DNA from: Narthecium ossifragum | Lineage: Eukaryota > Streptophyta > Magnoliopsida > Dioscoreales > Nartheciaceae | DNA: 64,000 nucleotides | Assembly: GCA_963920575.1 (NCBI GenBank) | Contig: OY986967.1 | Span: forward strand, 25,437,648 to 25,501,647 | Direction: 5' to 3' | Shown here: piece by piece, positions 10,943-22,218 of the stretch | Position numbering within the stretch: the stretch's first letter is position 1 | Layout of the letters: the number at the start of each line of letters is the position of its first letter | Made by a program: the position numbers and the translations under genes | The notes under the pieces: model-generated | The model's database searches: none | Told to the model about the DNA's origin: nothing | Seen by the model: only the letters and a program-made list of their open reading frames with translations

Positions 10943-12170
10943 GGTAAGTTATAGAAGCACATGTATAATTATAAGATGCATATGTATAAAATTCTAAATA
11001 CGTGTTTGAACTTATTTTCACGAGTATTTATAGGCTACGCACATGTACAAAATTTATGAACGTGTATGAGATTTACATGCTTTTCGCATGTATTACTAGC
11101 TCACGCACGTGTTCATGCACGCGTATAAATCAGAACACGTGTATGTTTTGATCCTTTTATGAGAACTAATTTGTGAACTCATTGTACACACAGTCATGAA
11201 GACGGGTTTGCTTTCGATACGTATGACCCATACGAGGAAATATATTTTGTGAATGACTGGGTAGCTGGTTGCGACTGCGATGATCCATAAGAGATGTTTG
11301 ATTGTGACGAGGTAGATAAGTACGTTCTCAACTTTGAAACAGTCTCAAGGCGAGGCACAATCTATCCACCACACTGTGTGATCAAGAAGAGGAATAGGAG
11401 GAAGAGAAGGTTGCCGTCTCAAGGTAAGGCACAGTCAAGAACAATGCGGAGATGTTCTAGGTGTAAGGTACTCCGGCACAACAAAATGACTTGTGGAGCA
11501 CACATTCATCCAGTTGCACCCGTACGTCCTATAGCTGTGCCCAGTACAACACCAACTCCGTCCGCTACATGATATTGTGTCTATCTTATGTGTATTGTTT
11601 GGTGTAGTGTAGTATACCTTTTGGTGCAATGTGAAAGCCAATCATTTTGAGAACCAACCGTAAAAGACGCTACACTTGTATGTTTTGTGACGATACGTGT
11701 ATTTTTGAAAAATGCGTGTTTATTTACTGGTTTTGGTCATAGAACGAGTTAACATTGTATGTACACGTGTTCGCTGAAGACGCGTATTTTTTATTTAACG
11801 TGCATATGATAGGTGGAATTACAAGTATAATAATATACACATCCACGTATACTGTAACATCAACAAACATAAATGAACAACCATAAAAGGCTGCCGTCAC
11901 AGGGCGAGACACAGTCGAGACCTATGTGAAAATGTTCAAGGTGTAAAGTATTTGGCCACAACAAAAAGACTTGTACATCACATGTTCCTCTGGATAAAGC
12001 ACATCATACAGAAACACCTATTTTGGTGATGTTGTGTGTAACTTTATGATGGAAGCACGGGTATAATTATAAGATGCGTGTGTATGAAATTCTACATACA
12101 TGTCTCAACTTCTTTTAACAGGTATCTTCAGGATACACACGTGTACAAAAGTTATGAACGTGTACGAGGT
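10943..12170 (+). repeat. Internal duplication inside the deleted MULE
   Basis: A ~120-bp non-coding block ('gtataattataagatg...' to 'gaacgtgta(t/c)gag') occurs at about 10943-11080 and 12051-12170. The zinc-knuckle coding block also occurs twice, at about 11395-11535 and 11885-11990. The order A-B-B'-A' shows rearrangement and not a single tandem step. Confidence 0.65.
11294..11572 (+). pseudogene. MULE transposase C-terminal zinc-knuckle remnant
   Basis: The frame contains YPPHCVIKKRNRRKRRLPSQ, then a CCHC-type knuckle CSRCKVLRHNKMTC (C-x2-C-x4-H-x4-C) and a Pro/Thr-rich tail. This is the usual C-terminus of MURA-like transposases. A second, decayed copy at 11885-11990 reads KRLPSQGETQSRPM, a stop, then KCSRCKVFGHNKKTC. 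Confidence 0.65.
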
Positions 12171-13072
12171 TTGCTACATATATACCACCCAAACAACATT
12201 AAGGCCAACTGTTTGTTACATAAAGTAAACTACTTCTTCTTTGCGGCTCGTGGAGTGTTCGTACGATCCACACTACATTGATATGCCGGTGGCATGCTCA
12301 ATCGCCCAGCCCCACGCTGCTCCCCTTCACCATGCAACTATGGCAGCCAAGTCCGTATCGCATGTGCCACCCACTTAGCCATATCCTCGGCATCCTTGTT
12401 GTACATTGGCGCCTCAAAAGGTGAAAAAAAAAACTACGGGATGTCTTCGCCGGTAGATAACGATACGCCAAGACATCCTGTGCCGCGTCAATGACATCAC
12501 CCTCGATCGAGCAATTGTTCAGTAAGTCCATGATTTGGCCACGGATGCAGTAGCCCATCCCATAGGTATAGATGACGGCGTTAAACATGCACAACAAATA
12601 TACGCATATACTCAACACATACGCATATATAATCACATTACACGCGTACAACTTCCTTTAGACGTGTAAAGTTATGTGAAGAGCTAACATTAAATATACG
12701 CGTATGAGTGGAAATAACACGTGTATCAAAAGAAAATATATGAGTATTAAAAAACTACTCGTAGAAAGCGAGAACTTACTCGTCATCAATCAGGTCGAGA
12801 TATTGAAGCCCCCTCTTCTCGAAGTCTTCAAGCAACTTCACAACATCCTTAGAATCGTCCATGTACCGCTTCTATCTGACGACGACTATATAAGTTGCTT
12901 CTCTTGCGACGGTATAGTCTATGGGGCTCACGTAGCCATGCTCGAGAAGCTTCAGTGTATGTGCAAGCTCCTCCGGCATTCGTTATACATCATTCACCGC
13001 AATCCAACTGGCATGTATATGCACATCGCCAGAACCACTCGGGGATGCCAACGGCGGAGAATCTGAGTGAGC
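12171..13072. other. Unassigned interior of the deleted MULE
   Basis: A minus-strand frame (12651-12298, with IRGQIMDLLNNCSIEGDVID) and mixed-frame sequence look like decayed coding DNA, but I do not recognise the family. Confidence 0.3.
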
Positions 13073-13560
13073 GAGCTCTCTCCGGTGAACTATTTGGCAA
13101 AGAAAACTGAGACGTCCGAAAGTAGAGAAGAGGTGGCAGTGGAAAGGGAGAAGAGATGAAAGAAAGCGGTAGAGAGATGAGAGAAATGAGATTTGGCGTG
13201 CATGATGGAAGATGGTGGGAGGAGCCATGCCCGGTGAGAGACTTCGTGAATGACATGCCTTGTCGTCGCATTTAATGCGACGATATGTTTGTTTTTTTTT
13301 ATACTATTTTCACTCAAAAACCAATAGAATGATGCCATGTCATAAGGGGGTTATGATGGCTTTTAAAGGCTGAGGAGACGTTGGGTTAAAAAAAGGATTG
13401 TCATGCCAACCATGGGATGTGAGGCATGTACTGGTAGGGGTAGAAACGAGATAAAGGTTGTTTGGGATCCTCTGTTGTAAAAAAACAACATATGGGGTTT
13501 TATAATGTCAAATATGAATATTGGAGGTCCTATTTGACAACAAATTATGTATTTGACCAT
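13073..13560 (-). repeat. Right TIR of the deleted MULE
   Basis: Reverse complement of 9897-10366, with an extra ~20-bp stretch near 13345. Confidence 0.75.
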
Positions 13561-13704
13561 TTAAACCAGGGTATGCTTAAAAAAATACCAAATACTCTTT
13601 CACACCCTTATGATGTGGCTACGCATTCCAATGGCATCATTACACCGAACATTGACGGATGTAGGAGGAGTCCCGACAATAGTTGTGGTCCAAAGCTAAT
13701 TAGG

Positions 13705-13925
13705 GGGCGTTTGGTGTGGGGTTAGTTATTCGGGGTTAATGGGGGTTAAGGGATTTTAGGGTTAGCTTATTCTGAGTTAAGAGGGGTTAAGGAATAGAAA
13801 TAGAAAAAAGTAGAGTGGTGATGGTAGGTGAAATAAGAATAAAATAATAATAATTATTTTTAATGTTTGAGGATAAGGAGGTTAAGCGAGGATAACCTGC
13901 TTAATCCCTCGCCAAAGTGGGGCTG
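13705..13925 (+). mobile_element. Possible MITE with gggttaa-rich ends
   Basis: It begins ttagggggcgtttggtgtgg and ends near cctcgccaaagtggggctga. It contains ggggttaagg and an AT-rich core (aataataataattattt) resembling the better-preserved MITE at 46070-46242. Terminal complementarity is weak. Confidence 0.4.
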
Positions 13926-14947
13926 AAGCATGTGACATGAGCCATTTGAGGGCATTCATTTCATTTTAATAAAGATGGTGTGGTCAAGCAATCACTGGTG
14001 CATCCATAGCCAGGTCCACACCGTCGTGGCTAAAGTGTGAGCCGCCCGTTAGTCTCAACTAACCCTTGGCTTATACGAGTCATACATATAATAAGACAAT
14101 ATTGCTACATTTGAGTTTGGAGCTCTCGATCATTGAAATCTTGAAGTCGATCTCTTTTTACCTGGGTTTGGTTTTCATGCATGCCCTTGATATCTCCGAC
14201 ATATAATTAAGCTTCTTTACCTTCACAGAAACCGAATACTTTAAGCTCTTTCTCTCTCTCTATATATACTAGCGAATTCCTATTCCCGACACAATTTAAT
14301 GGAGCGGTCACGATCATTTCATGATTTAATCTCAGCTGAGCCGACGGTGAAGATCAATTATTTCCTCTCTACAGTTAACTCCTCTTCTTGTCAATTCCAA
14401 ACATACTACAATGCAACGCTCTTAATAATATGATCGGGCATTAATACAAACCAGCAATTTATCTTTCTCAAACTCCAAAGTCGTCGTCTTCTTCTTCTTT
14501 TGTTGGAAATTTTAAGCTTTTATTAAACTCTGGCTGCCACTTTATTCCTTTTTTAATAAAGGGCTGCTTTCAAGTTTCAACCTCCACCAAGTGGATAATG
14601 GGCTTTCTTAGAATGTGAGATCAAGGACGGTTCATCTCATCTACCACCGTTAAAAGCCCCTCGTGGGTACCCGTTTGATCTCCATTGCAGTCGTCTCAAT
14701 GCGAATCTCGACGTAACCAAGCGGAAAGGACTCCAAGAATAGTGTTCTCCTCGTGGACACTCCCCACCAGTGCCACGTGCCGCGCTTAACCTGGCACGCG
14801 AGTCACCACATCGCCATCTCCTCCTCTTTCTCTCACTCCCCGTGACTCGGATAAAGCAGGACAAACGCGATGGCTAACTTATAACCATCACGCTGTATAC
14901 AGTGTAGATCTCTTTTCCCCCTCCCCAATTAAGCTCTCACCGTCACC
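13926..14947. other. Upstream region of the UGT gene
   Basis: No gene is seen. A ctctctctctatatatacta stretch lies near 14250-14271, about 680 bp before the UGT start. A GC-richer stretch at 14640-14870 shows only antisense frames without family features. The leader just before the ATG is C/T-rich. The exact transcription start is not evident. Confidence 0.4.
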
Positions 14948-16342
14948 ATGGCCACCTCCGTCGACGTTGCCAAGCGCCCGCATATCGCCGTGGTGCCCAG
15001 CGCTGGATCCGGCCACATGACTCCAATGGTCCGGTTAGCCGCCGCCCTGTCGGTGCAGGGCTGCAAAGTCACCTTCCTCGCGCCCACCTCGACCGTGTCC
15101 CCCACCGAGTCGGCCCTGGTCCACCAACTCCTCTCTGCCCACCCTGACATCCAGCCCATCGAGCTCCCTCTCGATCCCTCCTCCGCCGATGGCCTCAAAG
15201 GCGACCCCTTTGTCCTCCAATGGGGCGTCATCGCCCGCGCCGTCCAACTCCTCCCCTCCCTCCTCGCCGCCGCCTCCCCGCTCCCTTTCTCCGCCGTCAT
15301 TGTCGACGTCAGTCTCATCAATGAGTTCGCCCCCGTGGCTAAATCCATGGGCCTCCCCACGTACTCCCTGTTCATCTCCAGCACCCTCATGCTCGCCTTG
15401 TGCGCGGCCTTCCCGGCCCTCGTCGACTCCAACTCAATCCAGTCCTCCGACGACCCCGACATCCACATCCCCGGCTTGCCACCCTTATCCAAGGCCTGGC
15501 TCCCACCGATGCTTCACAACCCCCAAGACCCCTTCACAGTGCGGTTCCTCGGCAGCGCCCGCTCGCTGCACCAGCTCGACGGCATCCTCATCAACACCTT
15601 CGAGAGCTTCGACCAAGAAATACTCGCCGCTCTCAATACCGGCTCCTTGCTTCCAGGCCTCCCCCCGGTGCTTTCCGTTGGCCCATTGCAGCCCGTTGTG
15701 CAGACCCGTGGCTCGCCGATACCATGGCTCGACGCGCAGCCGGACAACTCGGTGGTGTACCTTAGTACCGGGAGTCGGACCGCCATGAAGATAGAACAGA
15801 TAAAGGAGGTGGCTTTGGGGTTGGAGTTGAGTGGTAGCAAGTTCTTGTGGGCATTAAAGAGCAAGATAGTGGATAAAGACGAAGAGAGTAGCTTAGAGGA
15901 GCTGCTAGGAGAAGGGTACTTGGAGAGAGTGAAGGATAGAGGATTCGTGACGAATGGATGGGTGGATCAAGAGGAGGTGCTGAAGCATAGAGCTACAGGG
16001 GGGTTCTTCAGCCACGCTGGGTGGAACTCGATAATGGAGGCGGCGATGCACGGCGTGCCAATGCTCGGATGGCCCCCCGGAGGAGACCAGTTCATGAATG
16101 CGGTGGTGATGGAGAAGAGCGGGCTGGGGGTGTGGGTGGACTGGGCATGCGCTGCTGGGAAGGACCAAGTGGTGCGCGCCGACGCCATCGCCGCGCAGGT
16201 TCGCAAGCTGATGGGGGACGATCAGCTGCGCGAGGCCGCCGCCCGTGTCGGCCGGGAGGCCGCTGCCGCCAACGCGCCGGGCGGCAGCTCGGATCGGAAC
16301 TATAAGAAGTTCATCAGCGCGCTGAGCATGCAAGCAATGTGA
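14948..16342 (+). CDS. UDP-glycosyltransferase, UGT708-like (C-glycosyltransferase family)
   Basis: Single-exon family-1 glycosyltransferase of 464 aa, the normal length. It transfers a sugar from UDP-sugar to a small acceptor in the cytosol. The overall sequence (PSAGSGHMTPMVRLAAALS at the N-terminus; GFVTNGWVDQEEVLKH before the donor box) resembles plant UGT708 enzymes, several of which C-glucosylate 2-hydroxyflavanones or related phenolics. The catalytic His is H23 (SGH). The partner Asp is D120 (VIVDVS). The 44-residue PSPG box runs from W338 to Q381 (W...GWNS..E...GVP...WP..GDQ). Oddities: the box reads HAGWNS at 356-361 where HCGWNS is usual, and YLSTGSRT replaces the common Y.S.GSR form. 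The start is supported by a C/T-rich leader and the expected short N-terminus. GC-rich codon use contrasts with the neighbouring mobile DNA. Acceptor and C- versus O-specificity cannot be read from sequence. Confidence 0.9.
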   Translation: MATSVDVAKRPHIAVVPSAGSGHMTPMVRLAAALSVQGCKVTFLAPTSTVSPTESALVHQLLSAHPDIQPIELPLDPSSADGLKGDPFVLQWGVIARAVQLLPSLLAAASPLPFSAVIVDVSLINEFAPVAKSMGLPTYSLFISSTLMLALCAAFPALVDSNSIQSSDDPDIHIPGLPPLSKAWLPPMLHNPQDPFTVRFLGSARSLHQLDGILINTFESFDQEILAALNTGSLLPGLPPVLSVGPLQPVVQTRGSPIPWLDAQPDNSVVYLSTGSRTAMKIEQIKEVALGLELSGSKFLWALKSKIVDKDEESSLEELLGEGYLERVKDRGFVTNGWVDQEEVLKHRATGGFFSHAGWNSIMEAAMHGVPMLGWPPGGDQFMNAVVMEKSGLGVWVDWACAAGKDQVVRADAIAAQVRKLMGDDQLREAAARVGREAAAANAPGGSSDRNYKKFISALSMQAM

Positions 16343-16389
16343 TGCTCTTGCTTCTTGTGTGTTTTTTTTTTGAAAAAATAATTCTAATA

Positions 16390-16697
16390 AGATCTTCTTC
16401 TTCTTTTTTGATTAGATAAGCCCGTGGGCTGCGAAACCAAAAAAGAAAAAAAGAATACAAACACTCAGCTAAGTGGGATGAAAGCATCCCCAAAACTGAT
16501 GAGGCCAAGACATCCCCTAAGCGATTGAACTCCCGCGGGATGTTGACAAACAAAGCTACATCCAACTCAGAAGCTAATCTCCAGATGGAGGAGAGAACAA
16601 CGACGAGATCCTGTGGCCAAGCAAGTCTCCCAGACACATATCCAATTCCTATCAGAGAGTCTGATTCCAATAAGATCTTTAGTGTTGTGCTCCTCAA
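16390..16697 (-). pseudogene. LINE RNase H-domain remnant
   Basis: The minus-strand frame reads LRSTTLKILLESDSLIGIG, then VNIPREFNRLGDVLASS. This is the C-terminal half of the RNase H (RVT_3) domain of plant LINE polyproteins, with two of the acidic residues (the D of ESDS and the D of GDVLA). It overlaps the presumed 3' UTR of the UGT and has no reverse transcriptase. Confidence 0.65.
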
Positions 16698-16862
16698 AGC
16701 TGTTTAGACTTTGTTTAGGAGTGTGTTACGCTTGTATATGACTACGATGTGAGGTGTGATGCGAAAACAATTGAAAAATTATTTGTTATGTGGTATTAAT
16801 ATTTATGTTAGAAAAGTACGTTAATAAAATTTATTGTTAGGATACGTTTTTAGTTTCAATTA

Positions 16863-17083
16863 GGGGCTGTTTGGATACCGCGGATCCGTGGGATCCGCGG
16901 TATCCATCGGACGGTATCCGCGGGCGCGGATACCGTCCGCGGCGTCCGCTCGAATCGAGCGGACGCCGAAATTGGAATCCACCCAACCCGCGCGGATCCC
17001 AAACGCCGGATTCCGCACCGCGGGATCGGCGCGTTCACCGGATCCACGGGATCTCGGCGGATCCCGTGGATCCAAACACGCCT
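16863..17083 (+). mobile_element. Tourist-like MITE with GC-rich palindromic core
   Basis: 221 bp starting GGGGCTGTTTGG and ending CCAAACACGCCT, between TTA trinucleotides (16860-16862 and 17084-17086). The interior is full of ggatcc/cgcgg palindromes, so every frame is open in both directions. These frames are not genes. Confidence 0.7.
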
Positions 17084-17086
17084 TTA

Positions 17087-17600
17087 TAGCATAATCAAAA
17101 TGGTAGTTTTTCAATTCAAAAATAAATTGAAAATTTATTTCTACTTACTTTGCGCTGTAGTCAAGCTATGATTAAATAAAAGTACTTATAAATTATTTCT
17201 TCTTTAACATGATTTGAATGTAATCCCACCCATCTATGTTATTTTTGAGTTAGAGTTAGATCGAACGCAATCGTATTTGATAAAAACAACGGATAATTGG
17301 TGTTTACATCAATTTTGTGTAACTTGTTGATGGGTACACCCATGTCATTAGATTTAAGAGTTAAGCACCAATTTACATCAGTTATGGTAGTTATGGGTGG
17401 TTATATATAACTTTAGGACCTTTCTAACCCTTGCTATTAATGTGGTCATGAAATCAGCCAAGTTTTAATGCATTTGTATGGTAAAATGTGATAGTTCCAA
17501 TACTTTTAATTAATATTTCCTTTGAATATGTGCCAAGTTTTAATGCATTTGTAGGGTGAAATGTGATAGTTCCAATACTTTTAATTAATGACTTTCTAGG
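17087..17600. repeat. Intergenic DNA with a 2x ~72-bp tandem repeat
   Basis: AT-rich. The segment gccaagttttaatgcattt ... ttccaatacttttaatta occurs twice in tandem at about 17457-17516 and 17529-17590. No gene. Confidence 0.6.
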
Positions 17601-20357
17601 TGTCGCGCCCCAACCCGCAGGGCGCAACCGGGCCGGGGGCGCGAGGGGGAGAAACCTACAACTACAGCCTCAACTGGCGGAAACAGTTGAGACTAAAGCC
17701 CAGCTGGCGGAAACAGCTGGACGGCACAGAGAAAGAGCAGAAGCAAGCTAACTAAACAACTATTAACATTTATTACAAACCAGCAATAAAAAGTTAACAT
17801 GGTTTAGTACAACAGCTACAAGGGATCACAATCCCCAAAAAGGAACCACAACACCCACCGGGGTCTCCGCGAAGGCGCAAACAAAACCATCCTGACCCTC
17901 AGACATGGTCAGGATCCGGCGCACTGCCACGAGACGGCCGAGGGGGTAACACGGGAACAGAGCGGCCACCTGCACCTGCAACAAACACAGTCCAGGTAGG
18001 CATGAGCAATAGCTCAGCAGGGTCCTACTCTACCACACTCGCTAAGAGGGCAAACCCCAAACGAACCAACCCTGAAGCCAAGTACCGAGGCTTGCCAAGG
18101 ATCCCATAAATCCCGTCAACAACCCGAAGGGTTCCTGTCCCAAGTACGCCCCTCCGACAACCACTGCTCAGGGGTGGACAACTCCGACAATCCCTGACAC
18201 ATGGTGGACATAACGCTATTGGTAGGACACCCTTCCCCAAGCGGGATCTCCACACTTGGCGGAACGACCGAGGTTAAGACTACCACCTCTCAGTACTCCA
18301 AGCCACAGAGCCAACAGGACCCCCTAACTCCTGACCCAAGGACTAAGCCTAGCCAGGGAGCCCATCGATCCCATCGATGTTTCCCTCCCCAAGGTTCCTG
18401 TCCAACTTACGTCCCTCCGATAGCCACCGTTCGAGGACTGGACTACCTCCGACGGTCCTTGACACAGGGTGGGCCGGACGCTACTTGTAGGACACCTTCT
18501 ACTTAGCCCTTGATCACCGAGTCCACGGGTCAACCCCACCCATTCTAACCTAGCATGTCTAATGCACAGGAAACAGGGCAGGAATAATAAATAGGGAAAG
18601 CAGTAACATGCAACACAGCAAAGGCACACCTTCGGCCCATTTATACTAAACACTCCCGATGATCATGACTTCCTTCGGTTCACCATAAAGCGATAAAAGG
18701 CATAACCCATGGCCGTGTTACACTAAGCATTCCCGAGGGTTCATTACTCCGTCGGTTAACCACAAAGCAGTGAACATTCAAGCATGATGTAAAACATAGA
18801 AGCCCCAAGGGCAAAACCGTCAAAAATCTACTTACATGCGTAGCCCCGCGGGCAAAACCCTCAAAAACCCTCTCTGCTACCGAAGGATCGATCCTCACCA
18901 ATGAAGGATCGATCATTCAAGCAACAGTGAGCCTCCCTCACTGTCGAGCCAAAGAAGATCGATCATTCCTCCCAGGAAGATCGATCTTTTTGGTGACAGA
19001 GGGCGCCCTTCCAGTCGCACCAAGGAAGATCGATCCTTCCTCCCAGGAAGATCGATCATTCTCGGGACGAAGGGTAACCCTGCTAACCCAGGCCCCATGA
19101 TCGATCCCCTCCCATAAGAAGATCAATCATGTGCTGGGCGCAGCGAGCCAACACCAGAAGGACCGATCCCTCCTCCCAGGAGGATCGATCCTGATGGGTT
19201 CCGGCGTGCTTCCGGCCGGAAACGCCGCCAGAAGACACAACCAAACCTCACCAAACTTGGTGGGCTGGTAGATCTGAGCAACACGAAGCTACTCATGGCT
19301 TCAAAATCAGAAACCAACAACTCCACAAGGAGATCTATTGAAAACAAAACCCGGATTTAAACCCTCAAAACAGCCGGAGCTTTGAGTGAGAACCCTACCT
19401 CCACAACGCAGCTTCGATCCACAAAGCCTAGCCTAGGATCTTCCTTGCCTCGCCACGAACCCAACGAGCCTTCAAGCTCCAGGAAAGGTGGCCGGAGGAG
19501 GAAGAACGGCGAAGAAAAGCTCTCAGCCGGAAACAGGGGAAGCAGAGGAACGAAGCTCGCGGGAGAGAAGAAGAGAAGGAGGAGGAAAGAGCAGGGGAAG
19601 GGGGCGGGGTAAGGCCGGGGAAAGCCGGCGAAGCCGGGGAAAAGCTGGGGGAGGGGAGGGAAAGTCTTCCCTCCCCTGACAGGGGAAGCGACGGCCACCA
19701 CAGTGGCCGTCCTTCGAAAGCCACCGACAAAGACTTCCAGGCACATGCAGGATCGATCCTCCACGACCCAAGGATCGATCCTCTCTGCCCAGAAGTGCAA
19801 CCNNNNNNNNNNNNNNNNNNNNNNNNNNNNNNNNNNNNNNNNNNNNNNNNNNNNNNNNNNNNNNNNNNNNNNNNNNNNNNNNNNNNNNNNNNNNNNNNNN
19901 NNNNNNNNNNNNNNNNNNNNNNNNNNNNNNNNNNNNNNNNNNNNNNNNNNNNNNNNNNNNNNNNNNNNNNNNNNNNNNNNNNNNNNNNNNNNNNNNNNNN
20001 NNCTTTGTAATAACTTCCGCAAAATCATGGGTTTGAATGTCAGGTATCACGTCGAATTATGGGCACATCATGCTGTCTCGTTTGATACAGGAGTAATTTT
20101 ATTTTGAATTAAGAGATTTTATTTTAAATTTTAAGAATAATTTTATAATAATTATTTAGAATAAGGAAAAGTATAATGAAGAATGAGAATAATTTTATAA
20201 TTATTATTTGAAATAAGGGAAATGGTGATTGGAGTTAAGGCGTGAAATAAATAGTGAATTTAGAAATATTATAGAAATATTCTTCTCCTTAACCCGGATT
20301 AAGGTTATTTTTAAAATTTATTTCTATATCAAACGGGGGTTAATTAGGAGCGCGACA
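17601..20357. mobile_element. LTR-retrotransposon-like block, non-coding, containing a sequence gap
   Basis: It starts TGTCGCGCCCC and the right side ends GCGCGACA (20350-20357), i.e. TG...CA ends with 8-bp inverted termini like a long LTR. The flanking 5-mers (ctagg and gacgg) do not match, so the span may be a rearranged or partly deleted element. The interior is GC-rich and non-coding, with a diverged ~275-bp internal repeat (ggttcctgtcc...ccctccga at about 18129 and 18403). At 18880-19210 and 19750-19790 there is a cluster of (g)gatcgatc(c) motifs. 200 N interrupt it. Confidence 0.5.
19803..20002. other. Assembly gap (200 N)
   Basis: Exactly 200 unknown bases, probably a placeholder size and not a measured one. 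Frames spanning it are artefacts. Confidence 0.99.
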
Positions 20358-20382
20358 GACGGATTTTTTCGATCGCCGACGG

Positions 20383-20640
20383 TGGAGAGAGAATAATCAC
20401 ATGGTTAGAGTTATACATAGAAAGTGTTTAGTGAGAGACAGTAGTGATGCCAGCAAGCATCTTGGCACTGCTCTGTTTGGTAAGTGAGTCTTGTGGTGGA
20501 TTTTGCAACACTTATCACGAGCTACTGTCTACGAGTACGTCGTGCACACACCACATGAAATGAATGTATAGGGTGAGCTGGTGGGACCTATTTCGTTTAG
20601 GAGGGCGACGGTGGATTATTGAGGGGAGACGAGGAAGAGG
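20383..20640 (+). repeat. Extra tandem copy of the start of the 1.15-kb repeat
   Basis: The phrase agtgatgccagcaagcatct plus the following ~150 bp (gtgagctggtgggacctatt) occurs here, again from 20692, and a third time from 33858. The first two are about 260 bp apart. Confidence 0.75.
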
Positions 20641-20691
20641 GGAGGAGAGAGAGTAATCACATGGTTAGAGTTATATTATAGGAATTAGTGT

Positions 20692-21535
20692 TTAGTGAGA
20701 GACAGTGATGCCAGCAAGCATCTTGGCACTGCTCTGTTTGGTAGGTGAGTCATGTGGTGGATTTTGCAACACTTGTCACGAGCTACGGCCTACATACATC
20801 ATGCACACATCACATGAAATGAATGTATAGGGTGAGCTGGTGGGACCTATTTCGTTTGATGAATATTTCAATTTGTTCTCTTAATTTTAAAACATTTTAA
20901 TATGATCCGTCAGTTTACAAAATTATTTCAATGTGACTAGAACACCTAGCGTTATTATATCAACTAACGATTTGACCAATGAACTTTGTTTCACCAAGTT
21001 TGACCAAATTCAGGCGATTAAATGGCTCTCTTTTCTCTCCCTCCCTCCACCTCTCCCGTGATCTCTTCCTCCTCCCACCTCCTAATCTTTCCATGATCCC
21101 CCTAGGGGTGGCAAAATGGTTTTTTAACCCCAATCAAACCCGTTTATAAACGGGTCAATTCGAAGCCAACCCGTCTGAGGTCGGGTCAAATACACTATTT
21201 CAACATTAATTTTCTATTAAAAATATCAGTTTATAAATTAACGAGTTACGGATTTATAAGTTAACGGGTAGGGTCGGGTCACGGGTTACCATCCTCAGCT
21301 CGAACCCGACCCGGTTATTGATGGGGTCGGTGACGGGTAAACCCGAATCAGACCCGCATCCGAATACCCCAAGCCCAAACCCGTTAAATTCGGATCGGAT
21401 CGGGTCGGGTTTACAGGTTACGGGTCCAATTGCCACCCCTAATCCCCCCTCTATTCCATCTTTTTCTCTCCTCTTATCCCCTCTCTCCTTTATCTCATTA
21501 TCTTTCTCCTAAACTCTCACAGTCTCACTTCTCTA

Positions 21536-21592
<57 letters not shown>

Positions 21593-21855
21593 AAAACACA
21601 ACTCAAAATTTATAAAATGTCTAAAATGCTTTCAAACATGACCAAAGTTTTTTATACGTAAAGCTAAATTAGGCTCGAGTTGGCCTTTCATCAACGATAA
21701 GAAAAAACAAAAAAACCCAACCCCGCTCAACACAAGGTATCGGGCCTAGTATTATGACTGATAAGCCCGGTTCAATTCATACTCAGGATGGAGAAAATAA
21801 TGGTTTATAATGTTTATCCATTGGAGGTCCGGAACTCATGCATGGCCCTATTAAA
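20692..21855 (+). repeat. Copy A of a 1.15-kb direct repeat (copy A' 33858-34983)
   Basis: From ttagtgagagacagtgatgc to catggccctatt this matches 33858-34983 throughout, in the same orientation, including a nested hAT-like MITE, a (CT)n tract (longer here, about 21540-21590) and the motif agcccggttcaattcatact. The two copies bracket the 12-kb block that holds the composite MULE, the duplicated SET exons and the MED30 exons. Confidence 0.85.
21103..21441 (+). mobile_element. hAT-like MITE inside repeat A
   Basis: Ends TAGGGGTGGCAA and TTGCCACCCCTA form a 12-bp perfect inverted pair, with atccccc on both outer sides, fitting an ~8-bp hAT target duplication. The interior has many acccg/cgggt foldback motifs. 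Confidence 0.7.
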
Positions 21856-22218
21856 CGGATAATTGGCTAAACCCCCGTATTAACCAAAGTTTACTGCTTA
21901 AAAAACCCCTTTATGTGTTTTATGTCGAAAACCCTAAAAACGGTTTAGTTATGTTGTTCCGCGGTTCGCGATAAGATCGCGTATTAGGTTCGCTGTGGTC
22001 GCCGTCTCTTTCTCAAACTCCTTGCCGTCGCCTCCTCTTTCTCCAACTCGTTTTTGTCGCTGCCTTTGCCATCCTCTGCGGGATCTCCTCCAACTGTTGT
22101 CTCCTGAATCGCTGATCGAACCAGAGCTCTCGTCAGGTCGGTCCCTCCCACCTCTCGACCTTCTTCACTATCTCCGTCCCTCCCAGCTCTCCTCAGGTTG
22201 TGGTTTTTTTACGTTTTG

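Larger units (their letters stand above)
9897..13560 (+). mobile_element. Internally deleted MULE with ~480-bp TIRs
   Basis: Left arm 9897-10366 and right arm 13073-13560 are inverted copies. Shared landmarks are ttgttgccaaataggacctcc, 'tctattggtttttgagtgaaaa', 'aagtctc', 'ctctaccgctttctttcatc' and 'ttcaccggagagagctc'. They differ by substitutions and a short indel. The interior keeps only the two ends of a plus-strand transposase gene: an N-terminal PB1-like piece and a C-terminal zinc knuckle. The DDE core is missing, so the element is non-autonomous. No clear 9-bp target duplication was found. Confidence 0.75.

Noticed and set aside
14929..15492. 187-residue minus-strand open frame
   Set aside because: Antisense shadow of the GC-rich UGT coding sequence.
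16856..17114. Overlapping frames on both strands at the ggatcc-rich segment
   Set aside because: Explained by the palindromic core of a Tourist-like MITE.
19357..20107. Frames running through the N block
   Set aside because: Their length depends on unknown bases; flanking residues show no domain.
17596..20362. Complete LTR with target duplication at 17601-20357
   Set aside because: Ends are LTR-like but the flanking 5-mers differ (ctagg versus gacgg), so a clean insertion is not claimed.
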